Assembly: GCF_004801885.1 (NCBI RefSeq)
Contig: NZ_SSSM01000004.1
Span: forward strand, 512,001-576,000
From: Naasia lichenicola
GTDB lineage: Bacteria; Actinomycetota; Actinomycetes; Actinomycetales; Microbacteriaceae
Length of the DNA: 64,000 nucleotides
Direction of reading: 5' to 3'
This document shows, in pieces, positions 8,192 to 17,406 of the stretch (position 1 is its first letter; each line of letters opens with the position of its first letter). The position numbers and the translations under genes are program-made. Under the pieces are notes generated by a model. That model searched no databases. It was not told the origin of the DNA and saw nothing but the letters and a program-made list of their open reading frames with translations.

Positions 8192-8746
8192 TCAAGTGTC
8201 CCCCGTCTTTTCAGTGCGATGCGGTCGAGCGTTTGGCGAACTCCGTAGTAATCCGAGAAGCCCTAGCCCGACGCCGATGGCGAGGGCCACGTCAGCGATA
8301 TTGCCGATGAATAGAGAACCGTATGCAATGAAATCGGTGACCTCACCGCGCCCAAACGCTGGTGCATGGAACAGTCGGTCGAGAAGGTTGCCGACCGCAC
8401 CCCCTCCGATGATCCCGATGACAGTTGCCCACCCCAGAGACCTTGTCCTGAGTGCGGCGACGACCAACGCGACCGTGGCCAGAAGCCCCAAGACGGTGAG
8501 TGCCCACGTGCTCTCCGATCCGAGGGAGAGAACTGCCCCCGGATTGTATGCAAGCTGCAGCCCCAGGAGATCCCCGATGAGCGGGACGCGCTCGGTTTGA
8601 CTCAACTGACTCTCTGCCAACCGCTTGGTCGCTTGGTCGATCAATGCCACGCTGAACGCCAGGGCTGACGCGACCGCAGCAATTCGACCTCGCCCCGCTG
8701 GATGCGCCGCAGGGGAGAGTCGCGGCCGAGAACCTGCACCGAACAC
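8192..8746 (-). CDS. lspA: Lipoprotein signal peptidase (accessory copy)
   Basis: Aspartic membrane protease that cleaves prolipoprotein signal peptides before the lipidated cysteine. Four helices are present, with AYNPGAVLSLG, the catalytic aspartates D123 (GGAVGNLLDR) and D152 (NIADVALAIG), and IDQATK in helix 1. GTG 8746 gives 184 residues and has GGAG four bases upstream; the longer frame to 8920 would overlap the zf-TFIIB gene. lspA copies accompany lead/cadmium resistance operons elsewhere (for example pbrC), so this is probably an island-borne extra copy. Confidence 0.9.
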   Translation of the reverse strand: MFGAGSRPRLSPAAHPAGRGRIAAVASALAFSVALIDQATKRLAESQLSQTERVPLIGDLLGLQLAYNPGAVLSLGSESTWALTVLGLLATVALVVAALRTRSLGWATVIGIIGGGAVGNLLDRLFHAPAFGRGEVTDFIAYGSLFIGNIADVALAIGVGLGLLGLLRSSPNARPHRTEKTGDT

Positions 8747-8801
8747 CAGACTCCGATCATCTAGGTTCCGACGCGCAAACGCCGGGGGCGACGGGAAATG
8801 G

Positions 8802-9095
8802 TCAGCCGAAGATGTCCCCCAGCCAACCCTCCTTGCGGCGGCCGGAACGACCTGTCGAGTGCTCACCTTGCCTATTGCCGGAATGACCGCCGTCATGCCC
8901 GCTGCGATATCCGTCGTCATTACGAGATCGACCCAAGTTGTCGCGACCCGGACCCTGCTCGGCGGCGGCGCGCTCCACTATCTTGTCGAGCTCGCCACGG
9001 TCCAGCCATACGCCTCGACACTGAGGGCAGTAGTCGATCTCTACGCCGGAGCGTTCAGACATGACCAGCATCGATGAGTCGTTCGGGCACTGCAT
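8802..9095 (-). CDS. zf-TFIIB domain protein
   Basis: A 97-residue protein with the zf-TFIIB signature: CPND (C3), then DYCPQCRGVWLDRGELDKI with C23 and C26, predicted to bind zinc. The rest is a Gly/Arg/His-rich low-complexity tail. ATG 9095 is preceded by AAAGGAG, so the longer frame to 9137 is rejected. It lies upstream of lspA on the same strand and downstream of a second CzrA-like half-palindrome. The role of this family is unknown; zinc buffering or sensing is an inference from context. Confidence 0.82.
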   Translation of the reverse strand: MQCPNDSSMLVMSERSGVEIDYCPQCRGVWLDRGELDKIVERAAAEQGPGRDNLGRSRNDDGYRSGHDGGHSGNRQGEHSTGRSGRRKEGWLGDIFG

Positions 9096-9116
9096 GAGGT
9101 CTCCTTTGTCGCGACG

Positions 9117-9130
9117 GGAACATTCGTTCA
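9117..9130. promoter_or_regulatory. Second CzrA-like operator, before zf-TFIIB/lspA
   Basis: GGAA-N6-TTCA matches seven of the eight core positions of the TGAA-N6-TTCA site before the CDF gene. It lies in the minus-strand 5' leader, 22 bases upstream of the zf-TFIIB start, with AT-rich ATATATG further upstream as a possible -10 region. It would place zf-TFIIB and lspA in the same metal regulon. Confidence 0.45.
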
Positions 9131-9279
9131 TCTGCACATACGAACATATATTGCAGATCTGAGTTCCGACTGGGACTATCAGGTCTGCAAAGCGGACGGG
9201 TCAGCGGGCGCGCCGCCCACGATGGGTGCTCTCGTCATACAGTGTTCGCTGAATTCATGGCCTGATGTATTGTTTTTGC

Positions 9280-9629
9280 GTGCCCCCAACTCCCCTACTG
9301 CCGATCGCTGCATCGTTGACTCACACCGCTGCGGTCGCCCGCCTCGGCTATGCGCTCTCCGACTCGACCCGCGCCGGCGTCTTGCTCGCCCTGCGCGAGG
9401 CCCCGGCATACCCGTCCGATCTCGCTGACGCTCTCGGCGTCTCGCGCCAGGTCATGTCCAACCAGCTCGCCTGCCTGCGCGGCTGCGGACTCGTCGAGGC
9501 GGTGCCTGACGGTCGGCGGACCTGGTACCGGCTCGCAGATCCGCACATCGCGCCCGCGCTGGAGGAGATGCTGCGCGTGGTTCTCTACGTCGATCCGGAC
9601 TGCTGCTCAGGATCGGAGTGCACCTGCTG

Positions 9630-9630
<1 letters not shown>
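9280..9630 (+). CDS. ArsR-family metal sensor, CmtR type
   Basis: Repressor resembling the cadmium/lead sensor CmtR. The alpha-4 metal site ACLRGCG supplies C65 and C69, and the C-terminus DPDCCSGSECTC adds C108, C109, C114 and C116, more thiols than the single C-terminal Cys of CmtR. GTG 9280 is chosen because TATTGT (9268-9273) stands exactly six bases before it, the leaderless pattern used by many genes here; an ATG lies at 9265. Its TGA overlaps the start of a CDF transporter gene (TGATG), which it probably controls. Confidence 0.88.
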
Positions 9631-10405
<775 letters not shown>

Positions 10406-10409
<4 letters not shown>

Positions 10410-10471
10410 CGGAATGCTGTGACACCAGCTGCTGCACCACGGCTTGCGCCGACGGCTGCATCTGCTGCTGA
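10406..10471 (+). CDS. 21-residue Cys-rich peptide, metallothionein-like
   Basis: ATG 10406 opens a 21-codon frame, M-T-E-C-C-D-T-S-C-C then T-T-A-C-A-D-G-C-I-C-C, with eight cysteines (4, 5, 9, 10, 14, 18, 20, 21). A perfect AGGAGG at 10395-10400 precedes it by five bases, the ATG overlaps the transporter stop as ATGA, and a terminator hairpin follows 10 bases after the stop. It is too short for routine gene callers. Thiol density and the CmtR/CDF operon context suggest a cytosolic chelator of cadmium, zinc or lead that hands metal to the exporter. No homologue is recognised; translation is unproven. Confidence 0.65.
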
Positions 10472-10481
10472 CAACTCCACA

Positions 10482-10509
10482 GGATCCCGGCCGCCATCGG
10501 TCGGGATCC
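10482..10509 (+). terminator. Terminator of the CmtR/CDF/Cys-peptide operon
   Basis: GGATCCCGGCC pairs with GGTCGGGATCC (10 of 11 pairs) around a short loop, followed by CGCTTTG. It closes the three-gene operon. The T-tract is weak. Confidence 0.55.
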
Positions 10510-10605
10510 CGCTTTGCCCTCTGCGATCCTGTGCCCTTTGCGTTCAGCGACTGGCACTGGACACTGGTCCTTTACGGATACCGGTGTTTCGACGGGAGGC
10601 AGCAG

Positions 10606-11349
10606 GTGGTCACGATCGATACACGAGATCGACGGGCCGTCGATGCCGTCGCGGCGATTCACGCGGGCCGGACCGAGGAGCTGCGCCAGCTGCTCCGTAC
10701 GCACCCCGAACTCGCAACCTCTCGCATCGGCGATGACGATCCGGACGGCATGAGCCGAACCCTGCTGCATGTCGCGACGGATTGGCCCGGCCACTTTCCC
10801 GACGTCGCCGACAGCATCACGACACTGATCGATGCTGGCGCGGAGGTCGACGCACGGTTCCGCGGCCCTCATCTAGAAACCGCGTTGCACTGGGCCGCAA
10901 GTTCTGACGACGTCGACGCGATCACCGCGCTGCTGGACGGGGGCGCTGACATCGATGCTCGCGGCGGCGTGATCGCAGGCGGCACACCTCTGGGAGATGC
11001 AACGGCGTTCGCACAATGGGCCGCGGCCAGAGCACTGATTGCACGGGGAGCGACCGCCGGACTTTTCGACCTCGCCGCGCTCGGCATGATCGCCGAGATC
11101 GTCGCGAACCTCGAGGCCGAACCAGAGACATCGATCGATGAGATCAATCACGCTTTCTGGTCTGCGTGCCATGGAGGACAGCTCGAGACGGCACGATTAC
11201 TCAGCGATCGCGGCGCCGACATCGACTGGGTTCCCGGATGGGAACGAATGACCCCACTCGATACGGCAGCACGAGAAGGCGCGCATGACGTCGTTCGCTG
11301 GCTTCACGGCCTCAGCGCGCACACCTGTGCCGAGCTCGACAACTGCTGA
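10606..11349 (+). CDS. Ankyrin-repeat protein
   Basis: A 247-residue protein with at least four ankyrin-like units: TLLHVATDWPGHFPDVADS, TALHWAASSDDVDAITALL, GGTPLGDATAFAQWAAARAL and TPLDTAAREGAHDVVRWL. No enzyme domain or signal peptide is seen, so it is probably a cytosolic protein-binding module. GTG 10606 is chosen because GGGAGG lies six bases upstream; the longer frame from 10444 overlaps the preceding terminator. Partner unknown. Confidence 0.8.
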   Translation: MVTIDTRDRRAVDAVAAIHAGRTEELRQLLRTHPELATSRIGDDDPDGMSRTLLHVATDWPGHFPDVADSITTLIDAGAEVDARFRGPHLETALHWAASSDDVDAITALLDGGADIDARGGVIAGGTPLGDATAFAQWAAARALIARGATAGLFDLAALGMIAEIVANLEAEPETSIDEINHAFWSACHGGQLETARLLSDRGADIDWVPGWERMTPLDTAAREGAHDVVRWLHGLSAHTCAELDNC

Positions 11350-11501
11350 CGACCCGAACGCACTGCTCTGTGGAGCTGGCAAGACCTACTGGCGAGGACT
11401 GGTGGACACCGCGTCTCTGGCGTCCTCTTAGGCTGGCCGGCCCAGTAGCCGCGAGCGTCTGGCAGTAGACCTCATAACTCTCGAAGGAGCGCGGCACAGC
11501 T

Positions 11502-12494
11502 TCAGGAATTGGCGCCGCGACGTCGAAAGACGAGCACTCTGTTTCTTCCCGGCGGAAACACGAGGGTGTCGAGCGCGGTGCTGTCGTCGAGCTCGAAGTC
11601 GGTCTGCTCGCGATAGGTGGCCCAGTTGCTGGCTTCACGCTCGTCTGTGCTGGTGATGACGATGTAGGTCTCGACGGACGGGGCTACGAAGACGGACTTC
11701 TCGAAGGGATTCCCGGCGGGTGGCCAGGAGCAGATAGCGACGCGCGGCGCGAGCTTCTGCAGCGCTGCGCGGGCGTCGAACTTTTGGACGCTTTCGGGGT
11801 AGGAGACACTTCCCGACCAACTGAAATCGTCGGTGGCGATGACGGACGCGCCCTCCTCGTTGAGGAAGCCGGTTAGGGTGCCGTCCCCTGCGGCGATCTC
11901 AACGGCGTCGCGGCCGTCGATGATGCGGACGATGTTCTTGATGAGTGTGCGGGAGTAGAAGCAGTAGATGCCCTGCGGGCGCACGAGCGGCATGAGTCGA
12001 TTGCGCTGCTTCGAAAGGCGCCAGACCAGCCCGAATCGCCCAAGATGGACAGGCTTGCGTTCAAGGTCCTTCTTGAACAGCGTGCGTTGAAGGAGGAAGC
12101 CGTAGATCAGTCCGAAGCGGATAGCCCCTTCCTGCACGCCGCTCTCGCGACGATCGCTGACCGAGCGGAGGCTGATGAGCACCATTCGCCGCTGGACGAG
12201 TTGACTCATGCGTGCAGCCTGCGGAAGCTGGCGGTCGCGACTCTGCCGTGCGGGTGTGGAGTATTGGCCGATGACCTCGTGCAGGCCTTGGGTCCCCTTG
12301 CCCTTCACGGCGTCGAGCTTGTCGGCGACTACGTTCCAGTCGCTGGGGAATCGTTCACACAGCTCGTCCAGGCTGGGCGAGGATTCCAGCCATCGCAGGG
12401 TCTGCTCGTAGGTTTCCTTAGTCTGCGCTGCCACGACGCCGAGCATAGGCACGAGGTGCTCGGCGAACCGGGCTGAAACTCCGATGGGGTGCAC
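11502..12494 (-). CDS. Orphan protein with SAM-methyltransferase-like core
   Basis: A 330-residue protein without close family recognised. An N-terminal helical region (about 1-150) is rich in Arg. The C-terminal half has AVEIAAGDGTLTGFL, like SAM-binding motif I (E/DxGxGxG), then ATDDFSW after the second strand, and CSWPPAGNPFEKS, resembling a motif IV catalytic loop (N/D/SPPY/W). Start GTG 12494 or ATG 12446. It is transcribed divergently from the integrase next to it, a common place for cargo genes, so modification of DNA, RNA or protein in a mobile-element context is possible but unproven. Confidence 0.5.
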   Translation of the reverse strand: MHPIGVSARFAEHLVPMLGVVAAQTKETYEQTLRWLESSPSLDELCERFPSDWNVVADKLDAVKGKGTQGLHEVIGQYSTPARQSRDRQLPQAARMSQLVQRRMVLISLRSVSDRRESGVQEGAIRFGLIYGFLLQRTLFKKDLERKPVHLGRFGLVWRLSKQRNRLMPLVRPQGIYCFYSRTLIKNIVRIIDGRDAVEIAAGDGTLTGFLNEEGASVIATDDFSWSGSVSYPESVQKFDARAALQKLAPRVAICSWPPAGNPFEKSVFVAPSVETYIVITSTDEREASNWATYREQTDFELDDSTALDTLVFPPGRNRVLVFRRRGANS

Positions 12495-12615
12495 CTCGAC
12501 CCCTCTTCGGCTACCGGTTCACGTAGCACGCGAGATCGCACAGGAGCGATTGTCTGCGGATCGCGCGATACTCGCGCACAGCGTCGCACGAGGCCCAACA
12601 CATCTGGAGCATCCT

Positions 12616-13752
12616 TTGGCCACTATCGAGTCTTACGATTCATCGGCCGGCAAGCGTTATCGCGTCCGGTACAGGAAGCCCGATCACACTCAGACAACGA
12701 AACGCGGCTTCCGCACCAAACGCGAGGCCGAAGTATTCCTTGCCTCTGTCGAGTCGCGAAAGGCTGACGGCACCTACATTGACCCGTCGTCCGCGCGCGT
12801 GACGGTCAGGCAGCTCGGCTCTGCGTGGCTCTCGGGACAGACGCACCTCAAGCCGTCGTCGACCGCCGTCGTCGAGTCTGCCTGGCGTCTACACGTGGAG
12901 CCGGAGTGGGGTGCAAAGCTCATCGGCGAGATCCGCTACAGCGAGGTGCAGACCTGGGTTGCCGACCTCGCCCGTGGATCCGCGACCGACAAGCCGAAGT
13001 CGCCGGCTCTCGTTCTCCGCGCCCACGGCATCCTCGCCTCGGTCTTGGACGCGGCGGTCCGTGATCATCGCATCGCGGCGAATCCTGCGCGCGGCGTCGC
13101 GTTGCCCCGGAAGGTCGGCCGGGAGCATCGCTATCTCACGCACGAAGAGCTTCACCACCTGGCTCAAGCGAGTGGCCAGCATGCGACTCTGATCCGCGTG
13201 CTCGGCTACACGGGCCTCCGATGGGGCGAGGCGACCGGGCTGCGGCCTCGGGACATCGACCTCGTCCGCCGCCGGCTGGCCGTGGTGCAGAACGCCGTCC
13301 TCGTGAAGGGCGAGGTCATCATCGGCACCCCCAAGACCCACAAGCGGAGGTCGGTGCCGTTTCCCGCTTTCCTGCTGCCATCCCTCGAGGCGGCAATCGC
13401 CGGTCGCGAGAAGGATGACTTCGTCTTCGCTGATCTGCTCGGCAAGCCCCTCATCACCCCGACAACCCGCTTCAACTCATGGTTCGACAAGGCGCTCGAG
13501 AGCGCCGGGTTGCCGACCATGACGATCCATGACCTCCGCCACACAGCCGCGTCTCTCGCAATAGCCGCGGGCGCCAACGTGAAGGCCGTCCAGAAGATGC
13601 TCGGGCATGCCTCGGCAGCTATGACCCTCGACGTCTACGCGGACCTCTTCGATGACGATCTCGACTCAGTGGCGCACCGCCTGGATCAAGCCGCGACTTC
13701 CACAAGTGTGGTCAAAATGTGGTCAAACGAGAATCGGCCCGGGCCCAAATAG
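12616..13752 (+). CDS. Tyrosine recombinase (phage/island integrase)
   Basis: Site-specific integrase. The N-terminal Arm-DNA-binding type domain (about 1-60) precedes a SAM-like core-binding domain (65-165) and the catalytic domain with R202 (TGLRWGEA), K240/K243 (TPKTHKRR), H305 and R308 (HDLRHT), H331 (LGHAS) and nucleophile Y341 (LDVYADL). All catalytic residues are intact. TTG 12616 has GGAG six bases upstream; an in-frame extension runs to 12484. It reads toward the 3' end of a tRNA-Met gene 40 bp away, the usual geometry for an island inserted at a tRNA. Confidence 0.9.
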   Translation: MATIESYDSSAGKRYRVRYRKPDHTQTTKRGFRTKREAEVFLASVESRKADGTYIDPSSARVTVRQLGSAWLSGQTHLKPSSTAVVESAWRLHVEPEWGAKLIGEIRYSEVQTWVADLARGSATDKPKSPALVLRAHGILASVLDAAVRDHRIAANPARGVALPRKVGREHRYLTHEELHHLAQASGQHATLIRVLGYTGLRWGEATGLRPRDIDLVRRRLAVVQNAVLVKGEVIIGTPKTHKRRSVPFPAFLLPSLEAAIAGREKDDFVFADLLGKPLITPTTRFNSWFDKALESAGLPTMTIHDLRHTAASLAIAAGANVKAVQKMLGHASAAMTLDVYADLFDDDLDSVAHRLDQAATSTSVVKMWSNENRPGPK

Positions 13753-13765
13753 GGTCCGAGCCGAA

Positions 13766-13789
13766 TCAAAAGCCCCGGAATTCCGGGCC
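13766..13789 (-). terminator. Terminator after tRNA-Met
   Basis: Immediately downstream of the tRNA 3' end on the minus strand, a GCCCGG-AATT-CCGGGGC hairpin is followed by CTTTTGATT. It fits a Rho-independent terminator; because it lies between tRNA and integrase it may also be part of the attachment region. Confidence 0.6.
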
Positions 13790-13791
13790 TG

Positions 13792-13865
13792 TAGCGGGAG
13801 CGGGACTTGAACCCGCGACACCACGATTATGAGCCGTGTGCTCTAACCACCTGAGCTACCCCGCC
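13792..13865 (-). tRNA. tRNA-Met (CAU)
   Basis: A 74-base cloverleaf: acceptor GGCGGGG with TCCCGCT (G-U at both ends), D-arm GCTC/GAGC, anticodon loop CTCATAA giving CAT, T-arm GCGGG-TTCAAGT-CCCGC and discriminator A. Elongator type is likely because the first pair is G-U rather than the unpaired initiator form. CCA is not encoded. The terminal wobble pair could reflect a 3' end rebuilt by integration. Confidence 0.9.
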
Positions 13866-13909
13866 GCATGCGACCGCGCCGTTCAGCCGAGCTGCCGACG
13901 GGAGCGCAG

Positions 13910-13981
<72 letters not shown>

Positions 13982-14112
13982 GCACATTTGGGCTGCGCCG
14001 GAGCGCATGCCCTTTTGGCACCACAAGAGACTAGCATCCGAGCGACGTCCTCCTCGTAGTGTGACTGCCCCCTCTCCAGGGCCCGTCCGCACCCTCTCTA
14101 TAGGGTTGACGA

Positions 14113-15903
14113 GTGACCCTCACTCCCCCTCCGCTCGACCGCGAGTCCACGTCGCTCGACACCCCCGAGATCGACGCCGAAGACTTCCCCACCGCCACCC
14201 GTCCCGCCGACGAGTGGTGGCGATCAGCGGTGATCTACCAGATCTACCCCCGGTCGTTCGCGGACGGGGACGGCGACGGCATCGGCGACTTGCCCGGCAT
14301 CGACATCCGCCTTCCCGCGCTGCGCGAGTTGGGCGTCGACGCGGTATGGCTGTCGCCGTTCTACACCTCCCCGCAGCACGACGCCGGCTACGACGTCGCC
14401 GACTACCGCGATGTCGATCCGCGCTTCGGCACCCTCGCCGACTTCGACGAGCTGCTCGCACACGCCCACTCGCTCGACCTCAAGGTCATCGTCGACCTGG
14501 TGCCGAACCACAGCTCCTCGGATCACGTCTGGTTTCAGGAGGCCCTCGCGGCGGCCCCGGGCAGCCCCGAACGAGCCCGCTACCTCTTCCGGGATGGCAC
14601 GGGACCGAACGGCGACGAGGCGCCCAACAACTGGGAGTCCGTGTTCGGCGGCCCCGCCTGGACCCGAATCACCGAGGCTGACGGAACGCCTGGCCAGTGG
14701 TACCTGCACCTGTTCGACACCACGCAGCCCGATTTCGATTGGACCAATCGATGGGTCCACGAGCAGTTCCTCGACATCCTCCGCTTCTGGCTGGACCGTG
14801 GGGCGGACGGCTTCCGCGTCGACGTGGCGCACGGGCTGGTCAAAGAGGCCGGCCTGCCCGACTGGACCGCTGCCGAAGGCGCCGCGACGACGATGAGCCT
14901 GGGCGGCAGCTTGGAGGACGAGCTGACCGGCCACGCCGAGCAGGATCCGCCGACGCCGCCGTACTGGGCGCAGGACGGCGTGCACGAGATATACCGGGAA
15001 TGGCATCAGGTCCTCGCCGAGTACGAGGGCGACAGGGTGCTGGTGGCCGAGGCCTGGGTGGAGCCGCTCTCCCGCGTCGCCCGTTGGGTGCGCGACGACG
15101 AGATGCACCAGACCTTCAACTTCGGCTACCTCGAGACGCCGTGGTCGGCGACATCGCTCCGCACCGTGATCGCCGGATCGCTCAAGGCCTTCGGCGATGT
15201 CGGCGCCCCTTCCACCTGGGTGCTCTCCAACCACGACGTCATGCGGCACGCATCACGCCTGGCGCTGACCCGCCCCAGCACCACCGACTCTGCGGTGATC
15301 GACCCTTGGGAGGCCGCGAAGGCGGCAGTTCCCGATGCTGCCGTCGGACTGCGCCGCGCGCGGGCCGCCAGCACGCTGATGCTCGCCCTTCCGGGAAGTG
15401 CCTACATCTATCAGGGCGAGGAGCTCGGCCTGCCCGAGGTCTTCGACATCCCCGATGCCGACCGCGAGGACCCCGTGTTCTCCCGGACCAACGGCGAGCG
15501 GGTCGGCCGCGACGGCTGTCGAGTGCCGATCCCCTGGGAGGCAGACGCTCCCGCATACGGCTTCAATGCGACCGGGGAGAGCTGGCTGCCGCAGCCCCGC
15601 GAGTGGCGCGATCTGGCCAGGGACACCCAGCAGGGCGTTCCCGGGTCGACCCTCGAGCTCTACCGCGCGACGCTCGCCGAGCGCTCCCGCCGCGAACTCG
15701 GCACGGGATCGATCGAGTGGCTCTCCGACTACGGAGATGACGTAGTGGCCTTCGTCAACAACGGCGTCACGGTGATCGCGAACCTCGGCGAGGTGGCGGT
15801 CGAGCTGCCCGTCGGTGACGTCCTGCTCTCGAGCGAGGCGCTGCACGAGGCCGCGCTCCCGATCGACACCACGGTCTGGGTCCTGGTCACTCCCGACGAG
15901 TGA
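14113..15903 (+). CDS. GH13 alpha-glucosidase
   Basis: Cytoplasmic glycoside hydrolase of family 13 releasing glucose from alpha-1,4- or alpha-1,6-linked oligosaccharides. A TIM barrel begins at YQIYPRSFADGDGDGIGDL. Conserved regions are VDLVPNHSS, GFRVDVAHG with nucleophile D237, VAEAWVE with acid/base E313, and SNHDVMRHA with D375; length (596) is normal and no signal peptide is seen. GTG 14113 stands six bases after TAGGGT (14101-14106), the leaderless pattern. Exact substrate (maltose, isomaltose, trehalose-related) cannot be told from sequence alone. Confidence 0.9.
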   Translation: MTLTPPPLDRESTSLDTPEIDAEDFPTATRPADEWWRSAVIYQIYPRSFADGDGDGIGDLPGIDIRLPALRELGVDAVWLSPFYTSPQHDAGYDVADYRDVDPRFGTLADFDELLAHAHSLDLKVIVDLVPNHSSSDHVWFQEALAAAPGSPERARYLFRDGTGPNGDEAPNNWESVFGGPAWTRITEADGTPGQWYLHLFDTTQPDFDWTNRWVHEQFLDILRFWLDRGADGFRVDVAHGLVKEAGLPDWTAAEGAATTMSLGGSLEDELTGHAEQDPPTPPYWAQDGVHEIYREWHQVLAEYEGDRVLVAEAWVEPLSRVARWVRDDEMHQTFNFGYLETPWSATSLRTVIAGSLKAFGDVGAPSTWVLSNHDVMRHASRLALTRPSTTDSAVIDPWEAAKAAVPDAAVGLRRARAASTLMLALPGSAYIYQGEELGLPEVFDIPDADREDPVFSRTNGERVGRDGCRVPIPWEADAPAYGFNATGESWLPQPREWRDLARDTQQGVPGSTLELYRATLAERSRRELGTGSIEWLSDYGDDVVAFVNNGVTVIANLGEVAVELPVGDVLLSSEALHEAALPIDTTVWVLVTPDE

Positions 15904-15905
15904 CT

Positions 15906-16089
15906 CCTACGTTCCGGCCGGATGTGCACGTAATTTCGTGCACATCCGCCGGTTTCGTGCACATGGATGCGGACATGAGCTCGGCCGTCACGGCATCAGG
16001 TACCAGCAGCACTCAGCGTCCCGCTCGCCCATGTGCACGAAAGATGCATCACGTGTGCGAAATTCCGGGCACACCGGGCCGGAACGTAC
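15906..16089. repeat. 185-bp palindromic element, family C, copy 1
   Basis: Its ends are inverted copies of TACGTTCCGGCC (15908-15919 and 16077-16088), and similarity between the two arms continues for about 60 bases, including AATTTCG and TTTCGTGCACATGG. Inside the left arm CGGATGTGCACG/CGTGCACATCCG forms a perfect 12-bp hairpin. It fills the junction between the convergent alpha-glucosidase and M23 genes. A second copy lies at 27583-27767. Confidence 0.8.
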
Positions 16090-16093
16090 ACAC

Positions 16094-17098
16094 TCAGTTG
16101 GCGTGGGAGCGGAGCCAGGCCACCGGGTCGACGTTGTCCGTGCCGCCCAAGCGGATCTCGAAGTGCAGATGCGGGCCGAACGCGAAGCCGGTGTCGCCGA
16201 CCGTTCCGACGAGTTCGCCCACCCGCACCTGATCGCCGACGCTCAGCGGGACCGAGCCGAACTCCATGTGGCAGTAGACCGATGAGACGAGCTCGCCATC
16301 GATCTGGTGGTCGATGATCACGTGCACGCCGAGTCCGTCGTCGGACTCCTCGACGTAGCGCACCCTGCCGTCGGCGATGGCCTGGATGGGCGCGCCCCGT
16401 CCGGGCAGGAAGTCGGCGCCGTTGTGCATGGTGACGCCGCAGGTGTCGCAGAGCACGCGCGGCCCGAACTGATCCGACATCGGCACGCCATAGACGAACG
16501 GCCACTGGATCGTGCCGCTCGGATCGTTGGTGAACGCGGCGCTGCGCCCTGCCGCCACGACCGCGAGCTTCTTGCGGATCGACTCCACCGAGTAGGTGTC
16601 GCGGCTGACGGCGGTGTCGGCCCCACCGGTGAGGACCTGCAGCTCCTGAGGCGGAAGGGACTGCATCAGGATGAGCGGACCCTTGCCGGCCGCGAGCTGC
16701 GCCGGATCGACCAGCGACTGGGCGGGGATGGTCGTGACGATGGTGACCGCCATCACGAATGCGACCGTCAGGACAGCGAGCCCCGAGCGCTTGGCAGCCC
16801 GCACACGCTCCCTGTTGCGAGCGATCCGAGCCGAGTCAGCCCGGCGGGCGGCGATGGCAGAGCCGGCCCTCTCAGTGGCTCGGACGATCGGGACGGGCAT
16901 CGTGGGGCGCGTGGTGACCGCGGTGCGGATGCGGTCGGGCAGACTCGCGTTCCTGCGGCGTTCGAGGTCCGCGGCGATGGCCGCCTCACTGAGGATGGCG
17001 ACCGGAGTGGTGGGGGTGTCCGCCACGAGGGCGCGCTCGCGCTGCTGCTCTGCAACGATGAGCTCTCGCCGGACAGCCGGTGCGAATCGTTCGGTCAC
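16094..17098 (-). CDS. M23-family peptidase (core copy 1)
   Basis: A 334-residue predicted cell-wall peptidase. A long charged N-terminal region with coiled-coil-like Arg/Ala/Glu stretches (1-100) precedes one membrane segment (LAVLTVAFVMAVTIVTT, about 106-124). The catalytic domain at the C-terminus has MHNGADFLPG (HxxxD), VYCHMEFG and PHLHFEI. It probably sits on the outer membrane face as a peptidoglycan hydrolase or regulator. The next gene downstream in its direction is the convergent alpha-glucosidase; a paralogue at 17407 lies upstream. Confidence 0.88.
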   Translation of the reverse strand: MTERFAPAVRRELIVAEQQRERALVADTPTTPVAILSEAAIAADLERRRNASLPDRIRTAVTTRPTMPVPIVRATERAGSAIAARRADSARIARNRERVRAAKRSGLAVLTVAFVMAVTIVTTIPAQSLVDPAQLAAGKGPLILMQSLPPQELQVLTGGADTAVSRDTYSVESIRKKLAVVAAGRSAAFTNDPSGTIQWPFVYGVPMSDQFGPRVLCDTCGVTMHNGADFLPGRGAPIQAIADGRVRYVEESDDGLGVHVIIDHQIDGELVSSVYCHMEFGSVPLSVGDQVRVGELVGTVGDTGFAFGPHLHFEIRLGGTDNVDPVAWLRSHAN

Positions 17099-17406
17099 AT
17101 GTGGCCTTTTCGAGGGTCACCCTAAGGCTGAGAGTTGACTCCCGCCCGCCGACACACTGATGCGATTGTCAAGTAGCCGCCGAGAACCGCCCCCGCTCTG
17201 GGGCGAACCGGTCCCACCGAGCAGCTGCGGTCGCGGCGTCATGTCGTCCCGAACCCTCCTCTGCGCGGAGGCCGTCCCCGCCGGAGCATTTTCACGGTTC
17301 AGGCTTTCGCACAGGGTTCAGGCGAAAATCGCCTGAACGGCGCTCAAGATCGCAGAATCGCCTGATCGGTGAAGATCGCCTGATCGGTGAAAGGCGTCGA
17401 CGCGGC
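17099..17406. other. 308-bp intergenic stretch between the two M23 genes
   Basis: No gene is seen. It must hold the promoter of the M23 gene starting at 17098, and its right half is the family D palindrome (17291-17393). Confidence 0.6.
17291..17393. repeat. Family D palindromic repeat, copy 1
   Basis: Built from a core TTCAGGCGAAAATCGCCTGAAC, with AATCGCCTGATCGGTGAAG then ATCGCCTGATCGGTGAAA in tandem. It shares about 80 bases of pattern with 46861-46941. It lies just after the stop of the M23 gene at 17407 and could terminate it. Confidence 0.75.

Noticed and set aside
9251-9262. TGAATTCA as a third CzrA operator before the CmtR-like gene
   Set aside because: Half-sites are adjacent without the six-base spacer, and the adjacent regulator is of the CmtR class.
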